Origin: Cervus elaphus
Lineage: Eukaryota; Chordata; Mammalia; Artiodactyla; Cervidae
Direction of reading: 5' to 3'
Assembly: GCF_910594005.1 (NCBI RefSeq)
Contig: NC_057848.1
Coordinates: 50,299,616-50,363,615, forward strand
DNA length: 64,000 nucleotides
The translations under genes were made by a program, and so were the position numbers. Below are positions 35,811 to 48,247 of the stretch, in pieces. Under the pieces are notes generated by a model that saw only the letters and a list, made by a program, of their open reading frames with translations, did not search any database and had not been told where the DNA came from. How positions within the stretch are numbered: position 1 is the stretch's first letter; every line of letters begins with the position of its first letter.

Positions 35811-36410
35811 GAGTTAGAACCATCCTGATTTACTGATTGGAGGCAGGGAAGGAGGAAACAGGAGTCCTAGATGTTGTCCAAGTTTTTTATTTGGATTGCT
35901 GGGTAAGTGATGTTTCTAATCATTGAGATAGAGACACAAGGATAGGATGAGTTTTGAGACTTCAAATTTATTCTGTGTGTTGTTGATGATTGAAGACATA
36001 AGGTTGGATGAGATCACCTAGAGAATTTAATTTAAAAAAAGTGGAAGAAAAACCAAAGCTAGGGAAGTAGTGCTATTTTCAGTAACATATTTTTTCTAAC
36101 TGAAGTGGTATACTTAAGGAGCAAAAACAATGCTAGAAATTTCCATCATTGGGTATTCTTATGGGATACAGACTCTTTAACACACAAATTTTTCGGTTAG
36201 ATGACTTAGATAAGTGCTGGTTTAATGTCTTGTCTTTTCTGTTTAATCATAAACTGTAGGAAGACAATATGATGACTAGAAAACATCCAGCAATGTAACT
36301 GCTTTTATTACTTGAAAATCTTAAGTATTAAATTCAAATGAACCTGACAATCCTACTGTGTTTTCCTAGTCAATTGTTTCTGTTCATGTGTATAGATGAC
36401 TTATCTCACT
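35811..36410. other. Unique DNA
   Basis: Sequence separating two L2 pieces. No gene or repeat recognised. Confidence 0.45.
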
Positions 36411-36900
36411 TGAAATGTCTATCACTTCCTCCAACCCTTTTCCATCTCAGATGATGAAATTATTTGTGATTTTCAGGGAAATTGATGCAATGAGAAGAGA
36501 ACCATCCAACAATCCCAAATTTAAATCTACCACACTGCTTTCTTCTATGCCCCATTACAACTTTATTATATTACTGTGGATGAACTATCCTTGCATTTTG
36601 ATAAAGACAATTATCACATTATGTACTAGGTCTTACCTGTCTCATCAACGTGAAGTTTTTCTTTCAGTTTTATTTTCCTACTCCATGATAAATTGCTCCA
36701 CCTCTCCTGCTACATTGCCAACGGCCTATAGACATATCACAATCCCTCCTATCTTAATAAATTCTTTCCTTGATCTTGTACATGACTCCAGCTATCACTG
36801 TGTATGTCTGCTCTTCTTTAAAGAAAATATCTTTGAACAAATTATCTACATATGTACTCTTACTTTTTCATCTCCCCGTCCTCACTCTTACAACACACAG
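36411..36900 (+). mobile_element. Second L2-like remnant, sense, 164 codons open
   Basis: The frame 36415-36909 reads 'LPTAYRHITIPPILINSFLD' then 'DSSYHCVCLLF', which lines up with the L2 segment before the RT core (SAYKHA..ISPILKKP..SSYRPISLLPF type). It lies upstream, in L2 coordinates, of the preceding remnant but downstream in the window, so the two are separate insertions or rearranged. The open frame is likely luck in an old copy. Confidence 0.65.
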
Positions 36901-36989
36901 AATAGTTAATAAAACATAAATATACAATTTAACAAATACTTACAAAGCAATAACTAATCACAACACAGGTAAAAAAGTAGTTTTAAAGT

Positions 36990-37800
36990 ACCCCAGAGCT
37001 ACTTCCCTGCTCCCAACATCTGATCCTTCCTTATCAAAGCATCACTCCTCCCTAGAGATATAACACTGTCCCAAATTTCTTTTTTTTCCCTAATTTCTTT
37101 ACTGTACATTATAACCTTCCCACATATGTATGCATCCCTAAATAATATGGTTTGTTTTTGCCTGTTTTTGAAATATAAATATAATTGGAAATTTGCTGTA
37201 TTATTTTTTCTTCTTTTGTTTGATACTGTCTTTGTGAGATTCATCCATGACAACATTGTATTTGTTCATTCTCATTGTTGTATAGTATTCCACTGTATGA
37301 ATATACCAACATTATCTATTTTCTTGTTGATGGATGTAGGATTATTCCCATTTTTAAGTTATTACAAAAAGGCTACTATCAACTTTATTGTACATATGTC
37401 CAGATGCACTTAAATATGTGACTTTCTCTGGGGTATAATATGATTAAGAATGGACTTCCTAAATCATGCATATGTGTATCTTAAAACTTACTAGATAATG
37501 TCAGTTTCCCAAAGTATTTGTACCAAACTGTACTTTCACCAGAACTATACAATAATTCCTTTCGCTGTGTATTCTTGCCAACATTTAATATGTAATATTG
37601 TCAGATCTCTTTAATTGCTTTCAGTTTGACAGCTGAGTTATAATGCTTGATTGTAATTTAAAATCTATATAATTAATTTTTATTTATTATTGGGGACCAT
37701 GTAGTTGTCTTTTTTTATGAAACACCTGTTCAGATATCTTGGTAGTTTTCTTCTTATTCATATTACTTCTTTATATATCCTGGTTTAAATACAGTATAGT
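36990..37800 (-). mobile_element. Old L1M 3' region, antisense
   Basis: The blocks 'tatagtattccactgtatga', 'ctattttcttgttgatggat', 'taccaaactgtactttcacc' and 'ttctttatatatcctggttt' appear in the order of an antisense L1M 3' end. Confidence 0.75.
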
Positions 37801-37896
37801 TTTCTCCTCCTCCTCCTCCTTATCCTCCTGTTCCTCTTTTTCCTCCTTACCCTCCATCTCCTCTCCTTTTCTTTTTCCTCCTTCTTTTTATTTTAA
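37800..37896. repeat. Polypyrimidine (TCC)n-rich tract
   Basis: About 95 bp almost entirely C and T on the plus strand, opening with 'ctcctcctcctcctcctt'. Low complexity. Such purine/pyrimidine-asymmetric tracts can in principle form triplex (H-DNA). Confidence 0.85.
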
Positions 37897-38584
37897 TTAC
37901 TATCCTACTACTTGTAATAATTTGATTTCTAAAAGAGTTCCTTTGAAGTCTTTGAACTGTTGCATACATATTTCAAAATATATTTCCAAAGCTCTAAATC
38001 TACATGGATATACAACTGTTCTATAGCATAGTAATTCTAAAATAATGTTTTAAAGTTAGTATATCATTATAAAACATCAACCTTGGTGCTCTATACTTAT
38101 ATTGCAACTTTGTAATGTTACTATGTTTACCTCATGGCCAGTCTATCTCTCTTTTCCTTATAAAATTTTCATGTGTCATTTGTTAACACTTCTTGCTTAT
38201 AGCATAGTGTCTTCCTGGATGCAGTGCTAATTGTATTTTTGGATTAACTTTGCATTCTATCTTAATTGGTTCTACTTTAGTTTGAAGTGGTGCAGTTTGG
38301 AATCGGCTAACAATTTAAAGCTCCTTCTCAAAGGTTTAAAAAGAAAACATAGAAATACACTTAACCAAGCTTGGCATTCAAAGACTTGGTATTGGATTTA
38401 AAAACTTGTCTCCACATAGTGAGGTAGAAAAGTCACTTCATACCTTCTTAAATATGAGAAGAGATTATAATGTGAAGTAATGGAGATAAAGGTTGTCTCT
38501 TTCTCCATCTGTCTCTGTTTCTCTCTCATCCTACAATAACAAAAGCATCACATGAAAATCAAGCCTAGAGAGAGTCCATTGGTC
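37897..38584. other. Unique AT-rich DNA
   Basis: No gene or repeat recognised. Confidence 0.45.
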
Positions 38585-38872
38585 CTTACGCCATGATGAA
38601 TTAGGGTGTAATCCTGAAATGCCAGGATGATTCATCATATGCAAGTCAGTAAGTATGATATTCCAGACTAACAGAATGAAAGAATAAAATCATATAGTCA
38701 TCTCAATAGATACAGAAAAAAATGAGAAAATTCAATGTCTTTTCTTAGTAAAAACTGTCAAAAAGTTAGGTATGAAAATATGTACATCAACGCCATAAAA
38801 GCCATGTATGACAAGCCCACGGTGACCATCATACTCAACAGTGAACAGCTAAAAGCTTTTCTTGTAAGATGG

Positions 38873-39081
38873 GCTTCCCTTGTAATTCAGTCGGTAAAGA
38901 ATCTGCCTGCAGTGCAGGAGACCCAGGTTCAATCCCTGGTTTGGGAAGATCCCCTGGAGAAGGAAATGGCAACCCACTCCAGTATCCTTGCCTGTAAAAT
39001 CTCATGGACAGAGGAGCCTGGTGGGCTGCAGTCCATGGGGTCACAAAGATTTGGGCATGACTGAGCGACTAACACTTACAC
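38873..39081 (+). mobile_element. Bov-A2 SINE, sense, in L1
   Basis: Head 'gggcttcccttgtaattcag', 'cagtgcaggagacccaggtt', 'gatcccctggagaaggaaat' and end 'gactgagcgactaacactta'. L1 ORF2 resumes right after it. No clear TSD. Confidence 0.9.
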
Positions 39082-39311
39082 TTATGAACAAGACAGGATG
39101 CCCACTGTCATCACTTCTATTTAACATAGTGCTGGGAATCTTAGAGTAGTAAGACAAGAAAAAGACATCCAAATTAGAAAGAAAGAAGTAGAACTGTCTC
39201 TACTGGCAGATGATATGATCTTACATATAGAAAACCCTAAGGATTCCATCAAAAAACCTGTTGTATCTAATAAATTCAGTAAAGTTGCATAATATAAAAT
39301 CAACATACAAA

Positions 39312-39508
39312 ATGGGATTTCCCCAGCAGTTCAGTGGCTAAGAATCTACTTTGCAATGCAGAGGACATGGATTTCATCCCTGGTCAGGGAACTAAGATCC
39401 CACATGCTTTAGGGCAACTAAGCCTCTGTGCCACAACTACTGAGCCCAGGGGCCACAACTAAGGCTGATGCAGTTAAATAAATAAAGAAATATATGTTAA
39501 AAAAATAA
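39312..39508 (+). mobile_element. CHR-type tRNA-Glu SINE, sense, in L1
   Basis: Head 'gggatttccccagcagttca', then 'gaactaagatcccacatgct', 'cacaactactgagccc' and an A-rich '(aaat)n' tail. This is the cetartiodactyl CHR SINE layout, distinct from Bov-tA because it lacks the BovB-derived half. Confidence 0.85.
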
Positions 39509-40718
39509 GTTGTGTTTATGTACATTAACAATGAACTAACCAAAAAAAGAAATTAAAACAATCCCATTTACAATAGCATAAAAGTTAGCAAAATAGTTTG
39601 GAATGTGTGTAACCAATGTGGTGAAAGATCTGTACACTGAAAACTATAATATATTGATGAAAAACATTGAAAAAGACATTAGTGATTGGAAAGATATCCT
39701 ATGTTCATGGATTGATATAATTTATATTGTTAAAATATACATACTACCCAAAGAAATCTACAGATTAAATATAATTCCCATCAAAATTCCAATGACATTT
39801 TTCACAGAAACTAAAAAAAAAAAAAAAAAAAAACACTAAAGTGTATGTGGAACCACCAAAGACTGAATAGCCAAAGCATCTTGAATAAGAAAAAGCTGGA
39901 GGCATCATACTTCCAAAATTCAAAATATGTTCCAAATTAAAGTAATCAAAACAGTATGTTACTGACATACAAACAGACAAATAGACCACTGGAACAGTAT
40001 AAATACCCCAGAAATAAATCCGCACATTTACAGTCTTCATCAAGGGTGTCAGGATCACACAATGGATAAAGGATGGTCTCAATAGTGTTGGGGAGACTGG
40101 ATATTAATGCATAGAATAATTAAATTGAACTAAAAGTAAACCCAATAGGTACTAAAGACTTAAACATAAGACCTGAAATTGTAAAATTTCTAGAAGAAAA
40201 CTTAGGAAAGATGCTTCTTGACTTTGGGCTGGACAATGATCTCAAAATCACTGAAAATAAAAGCAAAAATAGATAAGTGGGATTGCATCAAACTAAAAAG
40301 CAGAGGAATCAATAAATAGAGAGATAAGGCAGTCTATTGAATGGGAGAAAATATTTTCAAACCATATATCTGATAAGGAGTTAAACCCAAAATATATAAG
40401 GAATTCAAACAACTCAATAGTAAAACATGAAAACAAAAACAAACAACCCCACAACAACAAGAAAAACCAAACCAAATCAACAAAAATAAACCAAAAAACC
40501 CAAATAATGTGATTTTTAAAATGGGCAAATGACCTGAATAGACATTTCTTTGAAGAAGCCATATAAACGGCCAATGTTTATAGGAAAAGGTGCTCAACAT
40601 CACTAATGATCAAAGGCATGCAAGTCAAAAACAATGAAAAAAACTGTAACTTTGTGAGGTGATGAATGTTTTAACCTTTTCACATTAATCATTTTGCAAT
40701 ATATATTTGTATATATAC

Positions 40719-40922
40719 GTGCTAAGTCACTTCAGTCGTGTCCAACTCTTTGTGACTCCATGAACTGTAGTCTGCCAAGCTCCTCTGTCCACGGGGATTC
40801 TCCAAGAAAATACTGGAATGGCTTGCCATTTCCTCCTCCCAGGGATCTGCCCAGGCCAGGAATTGAACCTGTGTCTCCTGCATTGGCAGGCAGATTCTTT
40901 ACCTCTGAGCCCCATGAGAAGC
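40719..40922 (-). mobile_element. Bov-tA/Bov-A2 SINE, antisense, in L1
   Basis: From 'gtgctaagtcacttcagtcg' to 'gagccccatgagaagcc'. Flanked by 'tatata' on both sides, with a hexamer microsatellite directly at its right-hand (head) edge. Confidence 0.9.
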
Positions 40923-41000
40923 CTATATCTATATCTATATCTATATCTATATCTATATAATCTATAGCTATATCTATCTATCTCTCTATATATATATGTA
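40923..41000. repeat. (TATATC)n hexanucleotide microsatellite
   Basis: About six tandem TATATC units at 40923-40960, then diverging tatc/ta repeats to about 41000. It directly abuts an antisense SINE. Confidence 0.95.
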
Positions 41001-41964
41001 ATCACAAGGTTGTACACCATAAAATTACACAATGTTATATGTCAACCTTGTCTTGATAAATCTGAAGGGAAAAACAAGATGATCAGATATTGCCTCATAC
41101 CTGTTGGAATGCTTAATTATCAAAAAGACAAAAGATAACAAGTGTTGGCGAGAATGTGGGGGAATATAAACTACTGGTGGGAATGTAAACCAGTGCAGAA
41201 AGTATGGAGACAGCCAGATAGACAGAAAACAGTATGGAGTTTCTTCAAAAAATTAAAAATAAAACTACCATATGATCTAGGAATCTCACTTCTGGGTATA
41301 TACCGAAAGGAAATGAAATCACTATCTCAAAGAGATGTCTACACTTCCATATATCCTGAAATATTATTCACAATAAAAGAGCTATGGAAAAAATCTAGGT
41401 GTTCTTTGACAGATGAATGATTAGAATGTGGTATATATATGTGTGTATATAATACAAAATAGAATATTATTCATCCTTACAAAGAAGGAACTCCTGCCAT
41501 GAAACACCATGGATAAGCCTGAAGGATATTATGCTATGTGAAATAAACCAGACACAGAGTAACAAATACTGCATGAGCTGACTTATGTAGAATTTTTAAA
41601 AAGTTAAACTCATAAAAGCAGGGGTTTGAATGGCAGGAGCTAGAGTATATGGGAAATGGGAAGATGCTGGTCAACGGGAATAAAATTTTGTTATGCAACA
41701 TGAATAATTTCTGGAGATTAATCTATAGCATGGTGACTATAGTTAATAATGCTGTATTATATACTCTGAATTTCCTAAGACAGTAGGTTTTAAATCTTCT
41801 CACCACATACACACAAATGGTAAGTAAGTGAGGAGATAAGACATGTTAATTATCTTCACTATGGTAATCACTTAACAATGTATAATATATCAAAATATCA
41901 TGTAGTACAACCTAAATATATACAGTTTTTGTCAATAATACCTCAATAAGCTGAAAAAAAGTAT

Positions 41965-42884
41965 AATTGGAAAGAAAAGGAACCCTGGCAACAGACCTTT
42001 AACCTTTCAATAATATTGTGGGGCATACATCTGAACTATGTACAATTCTTTAAAGGGGAAGACTAGGGGAATTCACAAAATGTGTATATTTCAAGATCTT
42101 GTCAACCATCAGTGTGATTAAAATAAACAACATAAAAATTTAAGTAAAACTGGATAACAGTCAACCAGGTTGTTCCGTCACCTCGAGATGCTTGTGGAAA
42201 AGAAGAGACAATCACCTGTTTAGCATGATATAGCCATTTGTCAGCTTCAAGTGTTACAATTTGATTAGATGATTCCTGGATACTCTTCCCATCTTCTATA
42301 GCCTGAAAAGCAATATTTCTGTGAGTCTATGCAGAATTGCATAGCATGGCAACATAGGGAATATTCTCCATGCTTTGGGAACATTATCTTAATGTGCTAG
42401 AAATTACTTGATATGGACCCAGAGACTGTGTAATCATCTCTCCTAACCATCTGGATTGATTTTATGTTTCCCTGAAAAAATATCAGTTGCTCCATCAAGC
42501 ATCACACATTTTCTATATTTAAGCTTTATTAATTAATTCATTCACTTACCTATTAAAATTTGTTGAACTTCTACTACATCTATAACATAACAGTTATTTG
42601 AGGGATATAAAGTATATTAGATAATTCTACTTTTGAATAACATAAGACACTAGTTGGAATTTGGACCCCCTTTCCCAATCCCAAAACCTGAAGGAGACAG
42701 ATGTTGATGGTAAAAATTGCCCACCACTGCCAGTGGCCCCAGAATTAGATAAGTTTAACAGTTGAATTCTAGCGAACATTCAATAAACATGTGTTAATAA
42801 TATCTATTCATACCTTGTATTTTTCTCCTGAAAATAGAAAAATAAATTAAAATGATGAAAATTGTCCCAAAATATTTTGACAGC
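41965..42884. other. Unique DNA
   Basis: No gene recognised and no clear repeat. Confidence 0.45.
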
Positions 42885-42930
42885 TTTATTGAGGTATATT
42901 TGGCATATTATTAACTGTTGGCAATGATCC
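42885..42930 (-). repeat. Short antisense L1 3' UTR scrap
   Basis: 'acagctttattgaggtatat' is the well-known complement of an L1 3' UTR block. Only about 45 bp remain. Confidence 0.5.
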
Positions 42931-43029
42931 GGGAGCAATAGGAAACATCATGTACCACTACTGAGAATGCAAACTGATGTTCATTCTTAAAAGTATACTT
43001 AAAAAAAAAAAAAAAGTATACTTAACAGT

Positions 43030-43232
43030 TGTTTAGTTGCTCAGTTGTGTCTGACTCTTTGTGACCCCATAGATTGTAGCTCACCAGGCTCCTCTGTCCA
43101 TGGGATTTTCCCAAACAAGAATACTGGAGTAGGTTGCCATTTTCTTCTCCAGATGCTCTTCCAACCCAGGAGTGAATCCACATCTCCTGCACTGGCAGAT
43201 GGGTTCTTTACCACTGAGCCACCAGAGAAGCC
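43030..43232 (-). mobile_element. Bov-tA/Bov-A2 SINE, antisense, 13-bp TSD
   Basis: From 'gtttagttgctcagttgtgt' to 'gagccaccagagaagcc'. The TSD tatacttaacagt is perfect at 43017-43029 and 43233-43245. A 16-nt A-run sits just to the left. Confidence 0.95.
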
Positions 43233-43404
43233 TATACTTAACAGTACTTAACTTAAAAATGTATATATCTTAGCACCTAAACTCTTATTCTTGTGTTTCT
43301 ATCTCAGAAAAACTGTTACCCAGCTTCTAAAGAAAACAGGTGTGATATCTCTTTTAATGAGTTATCTAGCATAGTAGCTATTTCTTAGATAGAAGTCTAC
43401 TGAT

Positions 43405-43532
43405 TGTATCAGAGTGCTTTGTTAAAAATACAAATATTAAGAACCAACCTCTGGAGATTATGATTCAGTAGGTTTGGGTTGGGGCCCAAATAATGCCTAT
43501 TTTGAAAAATCTTAACACATGGTCCTGATGTT
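43405..43532 (+). mobile_element. MER5-like hAT remnant
   Basis: Reads 'ttgttaaaaatacaaatatt', 'ggagattatgattcagtagg' and 'gttggggcccaaataatgcc', matching the recalled MER5-type consensus. Confidence 0.6.
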
Positions 43533-43534
43533 TT

Positions 43535-45304
43535 ACTCTTAGTTAAGACTGAGTGATGTGGTGGAAGTAACACATACCTATCTTTTCCAAAAGTTCAGTT
43601 AAAGGATTTTTGAGGTTTACTGTAGACAAAGTACAGAAGAATGTAAGAAGTCAGGAAAGGCATTCACCCTCCAGTTTTCTCCTAATGTTTACCTTGTCCA
43701 TTTTTCAGAGTCAGAGAAGCTAGAAAGCTCACCCCATAAATGCTCTACTATAATGCTACTTTCTGGAATGGAGTAAGCATTTATGGATCCTTTGCAAAAG
43801 GATCATACTGAAGACTACTGAACATACTGAAGACTCCTCCACATGAAGTTGGTTTTCTCTTGGGAGTTTCTGTTGTTGTTGTTGTTGTTAAAAACAAACA
43901 ATAACAACAAAACCTTCAAACCTTCATGTTTCACTGGGTATTTAAATTGGAGATATGGAAAGCTCACAGGACTCTCATTTCTCCCATCAGTATCACATAT
44001 TCTGTGTCCAGAGAATGAAAATCCAAATCCTTTCCTGTAGATCAATATCAAGATGTAACCTTTGTGTGATAGAGCTCACTAACTGTTGACTGAGAGTGCA
44101 GAGAAAATGAAAGACCCTCTACAAGTGTGTGGTTTACACTACTCCATACTCCAACATGTGGAGTAAATATAACAAAGAGATCTATTAAATTGATCTTCGG
44201 AACTTGCTTACTGGCTGGTGTGATTTGAGCCACCTGCCCCTTGTCTCTCAACCCCCACCTGCCCACTTCTCAAGCCAAATGTTTCAATCAGTAGATAATC
44301 TATGTTTTCTTGTTAATGCTTGCAACTTCTCAAGTGCATCATGGAGTTGAAGTATAAAGAGCCAGTCAATCAAAAGTTTAACAAACTGATTATGATCCTT
44401 TCATTTTGAAAAGAGAGAAGGGAGTGAAGAAAAGATATGAAAAAGGAGCTGAGAGTAGAGAGTAGATTGTTAAGGGAGAAGGGAGTAGAGAAAGAAGAGT
44501 ACATATTCGTTATTGACTTCAAGTATATCTAGAATGGATTCTTCTAGGTCTCCCTTGGGCAAAAACATATGTAGTGAGGTAATAGTTGTGGGTTTGACTT
44601 CTGTAAATATAAGCAACTCTGCCTCACAGGATTTATGCAGTTTTGTTTAAATCCAGGAGGTTTTACATGAAGGTTATTTGAGAGATTTTTATTGAGGAAT
44701 TGTTGTATTTTTAAATTCTAACTTCATGACTAATAGCATTTCTTACACACTTACCCAGTACTCTTTAAAGCACTGTAAGAATGTCTGCTCAAACAGAATA
44801 CTTTCCTCTATAGCAGTGCTGGATGACACAAGAGCTTCTCTATCACCCCATTTTTCCTGTGAGCTTTGTGGTAAAGCAAAGTAAATTTGCAAAATAAAAA
44901 TGAAATAATACTGAAGGGAAACTGCAGCTAAAAATGAAAACTCTTTTCAGCAAATAGTTCCTCTGTTTAGAGGATTTCCACCCCATACACATTTAGTTTC
45001 AGTCTGAGGTGATGAGAGAAGATAACATTTGACACTGTACCAAGAAACCTGTCTGAAAGATTATTTTTATTTGAAAGCTGGAAAATTGATAATAGGAACT
45101 GAACAATGGTGGAAAATTGGAAAGCTATGGCAGCGATAACATTCTGGTGGCATCCTGTCCTCTGAGCAAGCAATCAGTGTAACTCAAGTCCCTCCACAGT
45201 TCCCTGTTTACTGCATTCAGGAAAAGTGGAAGAATTGCCATTATCCTTTAACATTGGTAGAGGAGTGGTGTGGTTATAGGCTGAGAGCTAATTAGAAAAA
45301 GCTT
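43535..45304. other. Unique DNA with a GTT/AAC inverted run
   Basis: No gene or transposon recognised in about 1.77 kb. A (GTT)6 run at 43872-43889 is followed by AAC repeats, which are self-complementary with it. Confidence 0.5.
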
Positions 45305-45400
45305 AGGCAGTGGAATGCAGTGGGAACGTGAGGTCAAAGAGTCCTGGATTTGAAGTCTGGCTTCAGAACTTTCTAAAACAATGACGTTTGGCAAATAAAT
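45305..45400 (+). repeat. MIR remnant, sense
   Basis: The text 'agagtcctggatttgaagtc' followed by 'tggcttcag' matches the MIR core. Confidence 0.5.
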
Positions 45401-45417
45401 GTGTCCTGATTTCCTTT

Positions 45418-45537
45418 TTTTTTTTCCATTTACTTTTATTAGTTGGAGGCTAATTACTTTACAATATTGTAGTGGTTTTTGCCATACATTGACATGAATC
45501 AGCCATGGATTTACATGTATTCCCCATCCCGAACTGG
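45418..45537 (-). mobile_element. Ruminant L1 3' terminus, antisense, about 120 bp
   Basis: Complement of the same 3' end seen at 20520-20635: both share 'attactttacaatattgtag' and its flanks. It is a severely 5'-truncated L1 copy with its poly-T at the left. Confidence 0.85.
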
Positions 45538-46932
45538 AATGTTAATACCAGCTTTGCAGAGTAGTTCTAAAACTTAGAAATAATATACATATATATAGAA
45601 GAACTGGTACTATGTATGTGCTCAATAAATGATAGTGATTATTACCTTTCCCACACCAAGGAAAGTTTACCTAGGAAGAACTCAAAAATAAACCCGTATT
45701 GTAGTGACTGTTCTGATAAAGAAACAGCATAACCAATGAATTTTCCTATTTGGCTTTCAAGTTCAGGTCAGTCACTCAGTCGTGTCCAACTCTTTGCAAC
45801 CCCACGGAGTGCAGCAAGCCAGGCCTCCCTGTCCATCACCAACTCCCGGAGATTACTCAAACTCATGTCCATTGAGTCCGTGATGCGATATAACCATCTC
45901 ATCCTCTGGCATCCCCTTCCCCTCCCACCTTCAATATTTCTCAGCATCAGGGTCTTTCAAATGAGTCAGTTGTTCGCATCAGGTGGCCAAAGTAAAGGAG
46001 TTCCAGCTTCAACATCAGTCCTGAAATGAATATTCTGGAATGATTTCCTTCAGGATGGACTGGTTGGATCTCCTTGCAGTCCAAGGGACTCTCAAAAGTC
46101 TTCTCCAACACCACAGTTCAAAAGCATCAATGCTTCAGTGCTCAGCTTTCTTTATAGTCCAACTCTTACATCCATACATGACTACTGAAAACACCATAGC
46201 CTTAACTAGATGGACCTTTGTTGGCAAAGTAATGTCTCTGCTTTTCAATATGCTGTCTAGGTTGGTCATAACTTTTCTTCCAAGGAGTAAGCATCTTTTA
46301 ATTTCATGGCTGCAGTCATCATCTGCAGTGACTTTGGAGCCCCCAAAAATAAAGTCAGCCACTGTTTCCACTGTTTCCCCGTCTATTTGCCATGAAGTGA
46401 TGGGACCGGACACCATGATCTTAGTTTTCTGAATGTTGAGCTTTAAGCCAACATTTCTCTCTCCTCTTTCACATTCATCAAGAAGCCCTTTAGTTCTTCT
46501 GCCCTTTCACCATAAGAATGGTGTCATCTGCATATCTGAGCTTATTGATATTTCTCCCAGCAGATTCGAGCTTGTGCTTCCTCCAGCCCAGCATTACTCA
46601 TGATGTAACTGCATATAAGTTAAATAAGCTGGGTGACAATATACAGCCTTGATGTACTCCTTTCCCTATTTGGAACCAGTCTGTTGTTCCATGTCCAGTT
46701 CTAACTGTTGCTTCCTGACCTGCATACAGGTTTCTCAAGAGGCAGGTCAGGAGGTCTGGTATTCCCATCTCTTCAGAATTTTCCACAGGTTATGGTGATC
46801 CCCACAGGCAAAGGTTTTGGCATAGTCAATAAAGCAGAAGTAGGTGTTTTTCTGGAACTGTCTTGCTTTTTTGATGATCCAGTGGATGTTGGCAATTTGA
46901 TCTCTGGTTCCTCTGCCTTTTCTAAATCCAGC

Positions 46933-47379
46933 TTAAACATCTGGAAGTTCACAGTTCATGTACTGTTGAAGCCTGGCTTGGAGAATTTTGAGCATTGATT
47001 TGCTAGAGTGTGAGATGAATGCAATTGTGTGGTAGTTTGAACATTCTTTGGCATTGCCTTTCTTTGGGATTGGAATGAAAACTGACCTTTTCCAGCCCTG
47101 TATCCACTGTTGAGTTTTCCAAATTTGCTGGCATATTGAGTACAGCACTTTCACAGCATCATCATTTAGGATTTGAAATAGCACAACTGGAATTCTATCA
47201 CCTCCACTAGCTTTGTTTATAGTGATGCTTCCCAAGGCCCACCTGACTTCACATTCCAGGATGTCTAGCTCTAGGTAAGTGATCACACCATGGTTCATGA
47301 AGATATTTTTTGTACAGTTCTCCTGTGTATTCTTCCCATCTCTTCTTAATATCTTCTGCTTCTGTTGGTTCCATACCAT
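46933..47379 (-). pseudogene. BovB reverse-transcriptase N-terminal relic
   Basis: 148 codons open, within the antisense BovB. It includes 'ITINKASGGDRIPVVLFQIL' and 'WIQGWKRSVFIPIPKKGN', the N-terminal RT blocks of RTE-clade LINEs. Frame breaks on both sides separate it from the endonuclease (upstream) and the YADD box (downstream). Not a host gene. Confidence 0.85.
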
Positions 47380-47525
47380 TTCTGTCCTTTATTGAGCCCA
47401 TCTTTGCATGAAACGTTCCCTTGGTATCTCTAATTTTCTTGAAGAGATCTCTAGTCTTCCCCATTCTATTGTTTTCCTCTCTTTCTTGCACTGATCACTG
47501 AGGAAGGCTTTCTTATCTCTCCTTG

Positions 47526-47957
47526 CTATTCTTTGGAACTCTGCATTGAAATGGGTATATATATATATCTTTCCTTTTCTCCTTTGCTTTTCTCTTCTCT
47601 TCTTTTCACAGATATTTGTGAGGCCTCATCAGACAGCCATTTTGCTTTTCTTCTTTTCTGTTTATTGGGGATGGTCTTGATCTCTGCCTCCTGTACAATG
47701 TCACGAACCTCTGTCCATAGTTCATCAGGCACTTGGTCTCTCAGATCTAGTCCCTTAAATCTATTTCTCACTTCCACTATATAATCATTAGGAATTTGAT
47801 TTAGGTCATATCTGAATTGTCTAGTGGTTTTCCCTACCTTCTTCAATTTAAGTCTGAATTTGGCAATAAGGAGTTCATGATCTGAGACACAGTCCCGGTC
47901 TTGCTTTTGCTGACTATATAGAGCTTCTCCATCTTTGGCTGCAAAAAATATAATCAA
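47526..47957 (-). pseudogene. BovB endonuclease-RT linker relic
   Basis: 143 codons open: 'AKDGEALYSQQKQDRDCVSD' to 'RREEKSKGEKERY'. It is the end of the endonuclease and the basic linker preceding the RT of BovB ORF2. A short TA expansion lies at 47554-47569. Confidence 0.8.
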
Positions 47958-48247
47958 TCTGATTTAGGTATTGACCATCTGGTGATGTCCATGTGTAGAG
48001 TCTTCTCTTGTGTTGTTGGAAGAGGGTGTTTGCTATGACCAGTGCGTTCTCTTGGCAAAACTCTATTAGCCTTTGCCCTGCTTCATTCTGTACTCCAAGG
48101 CCAAATTTGCCTGTTACTCCAGGTGTCTCTTGACTTCCTACTTTTGCATTCTAGTCCCCTATAATGAAAAGGACATCTTTTTTGGGTGTTAGTTCTAAAA
48201 GGTCTTGTAGGTCTTCATAGAACCATTCAACTTCAGCTTCTTCAACA

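Larger units (their letters stand above)
38585..41960 (+). mobile_element. Old L1 ORF2-to-3' end, sense, carrying three SINEs
   Basis: Covers ORF2 from the pre-RT region ('YINAIKAMYDKPTVTIILN') through the active-site box (here L-A-D-D at 39203-39214, where FADD is expected) to the C-terminus and 3' UTR, ending near a 'caataagctgaaaaaaa' tail. Interrupted by a Bov SINE (38873-39081), a CHR SINE (39312-39508) and a Bov SINE with microsatellite (40719-41000). An A-run at 39810-39832 lies within ORF2. No functional frame. Confidence 0.85.

Noticed and set aside
40923..41000. CRISPR-like array
   Set aside because: The units are contiguous 6-mers without spacers, so this is a microsatellite in eukaryotic DNA.
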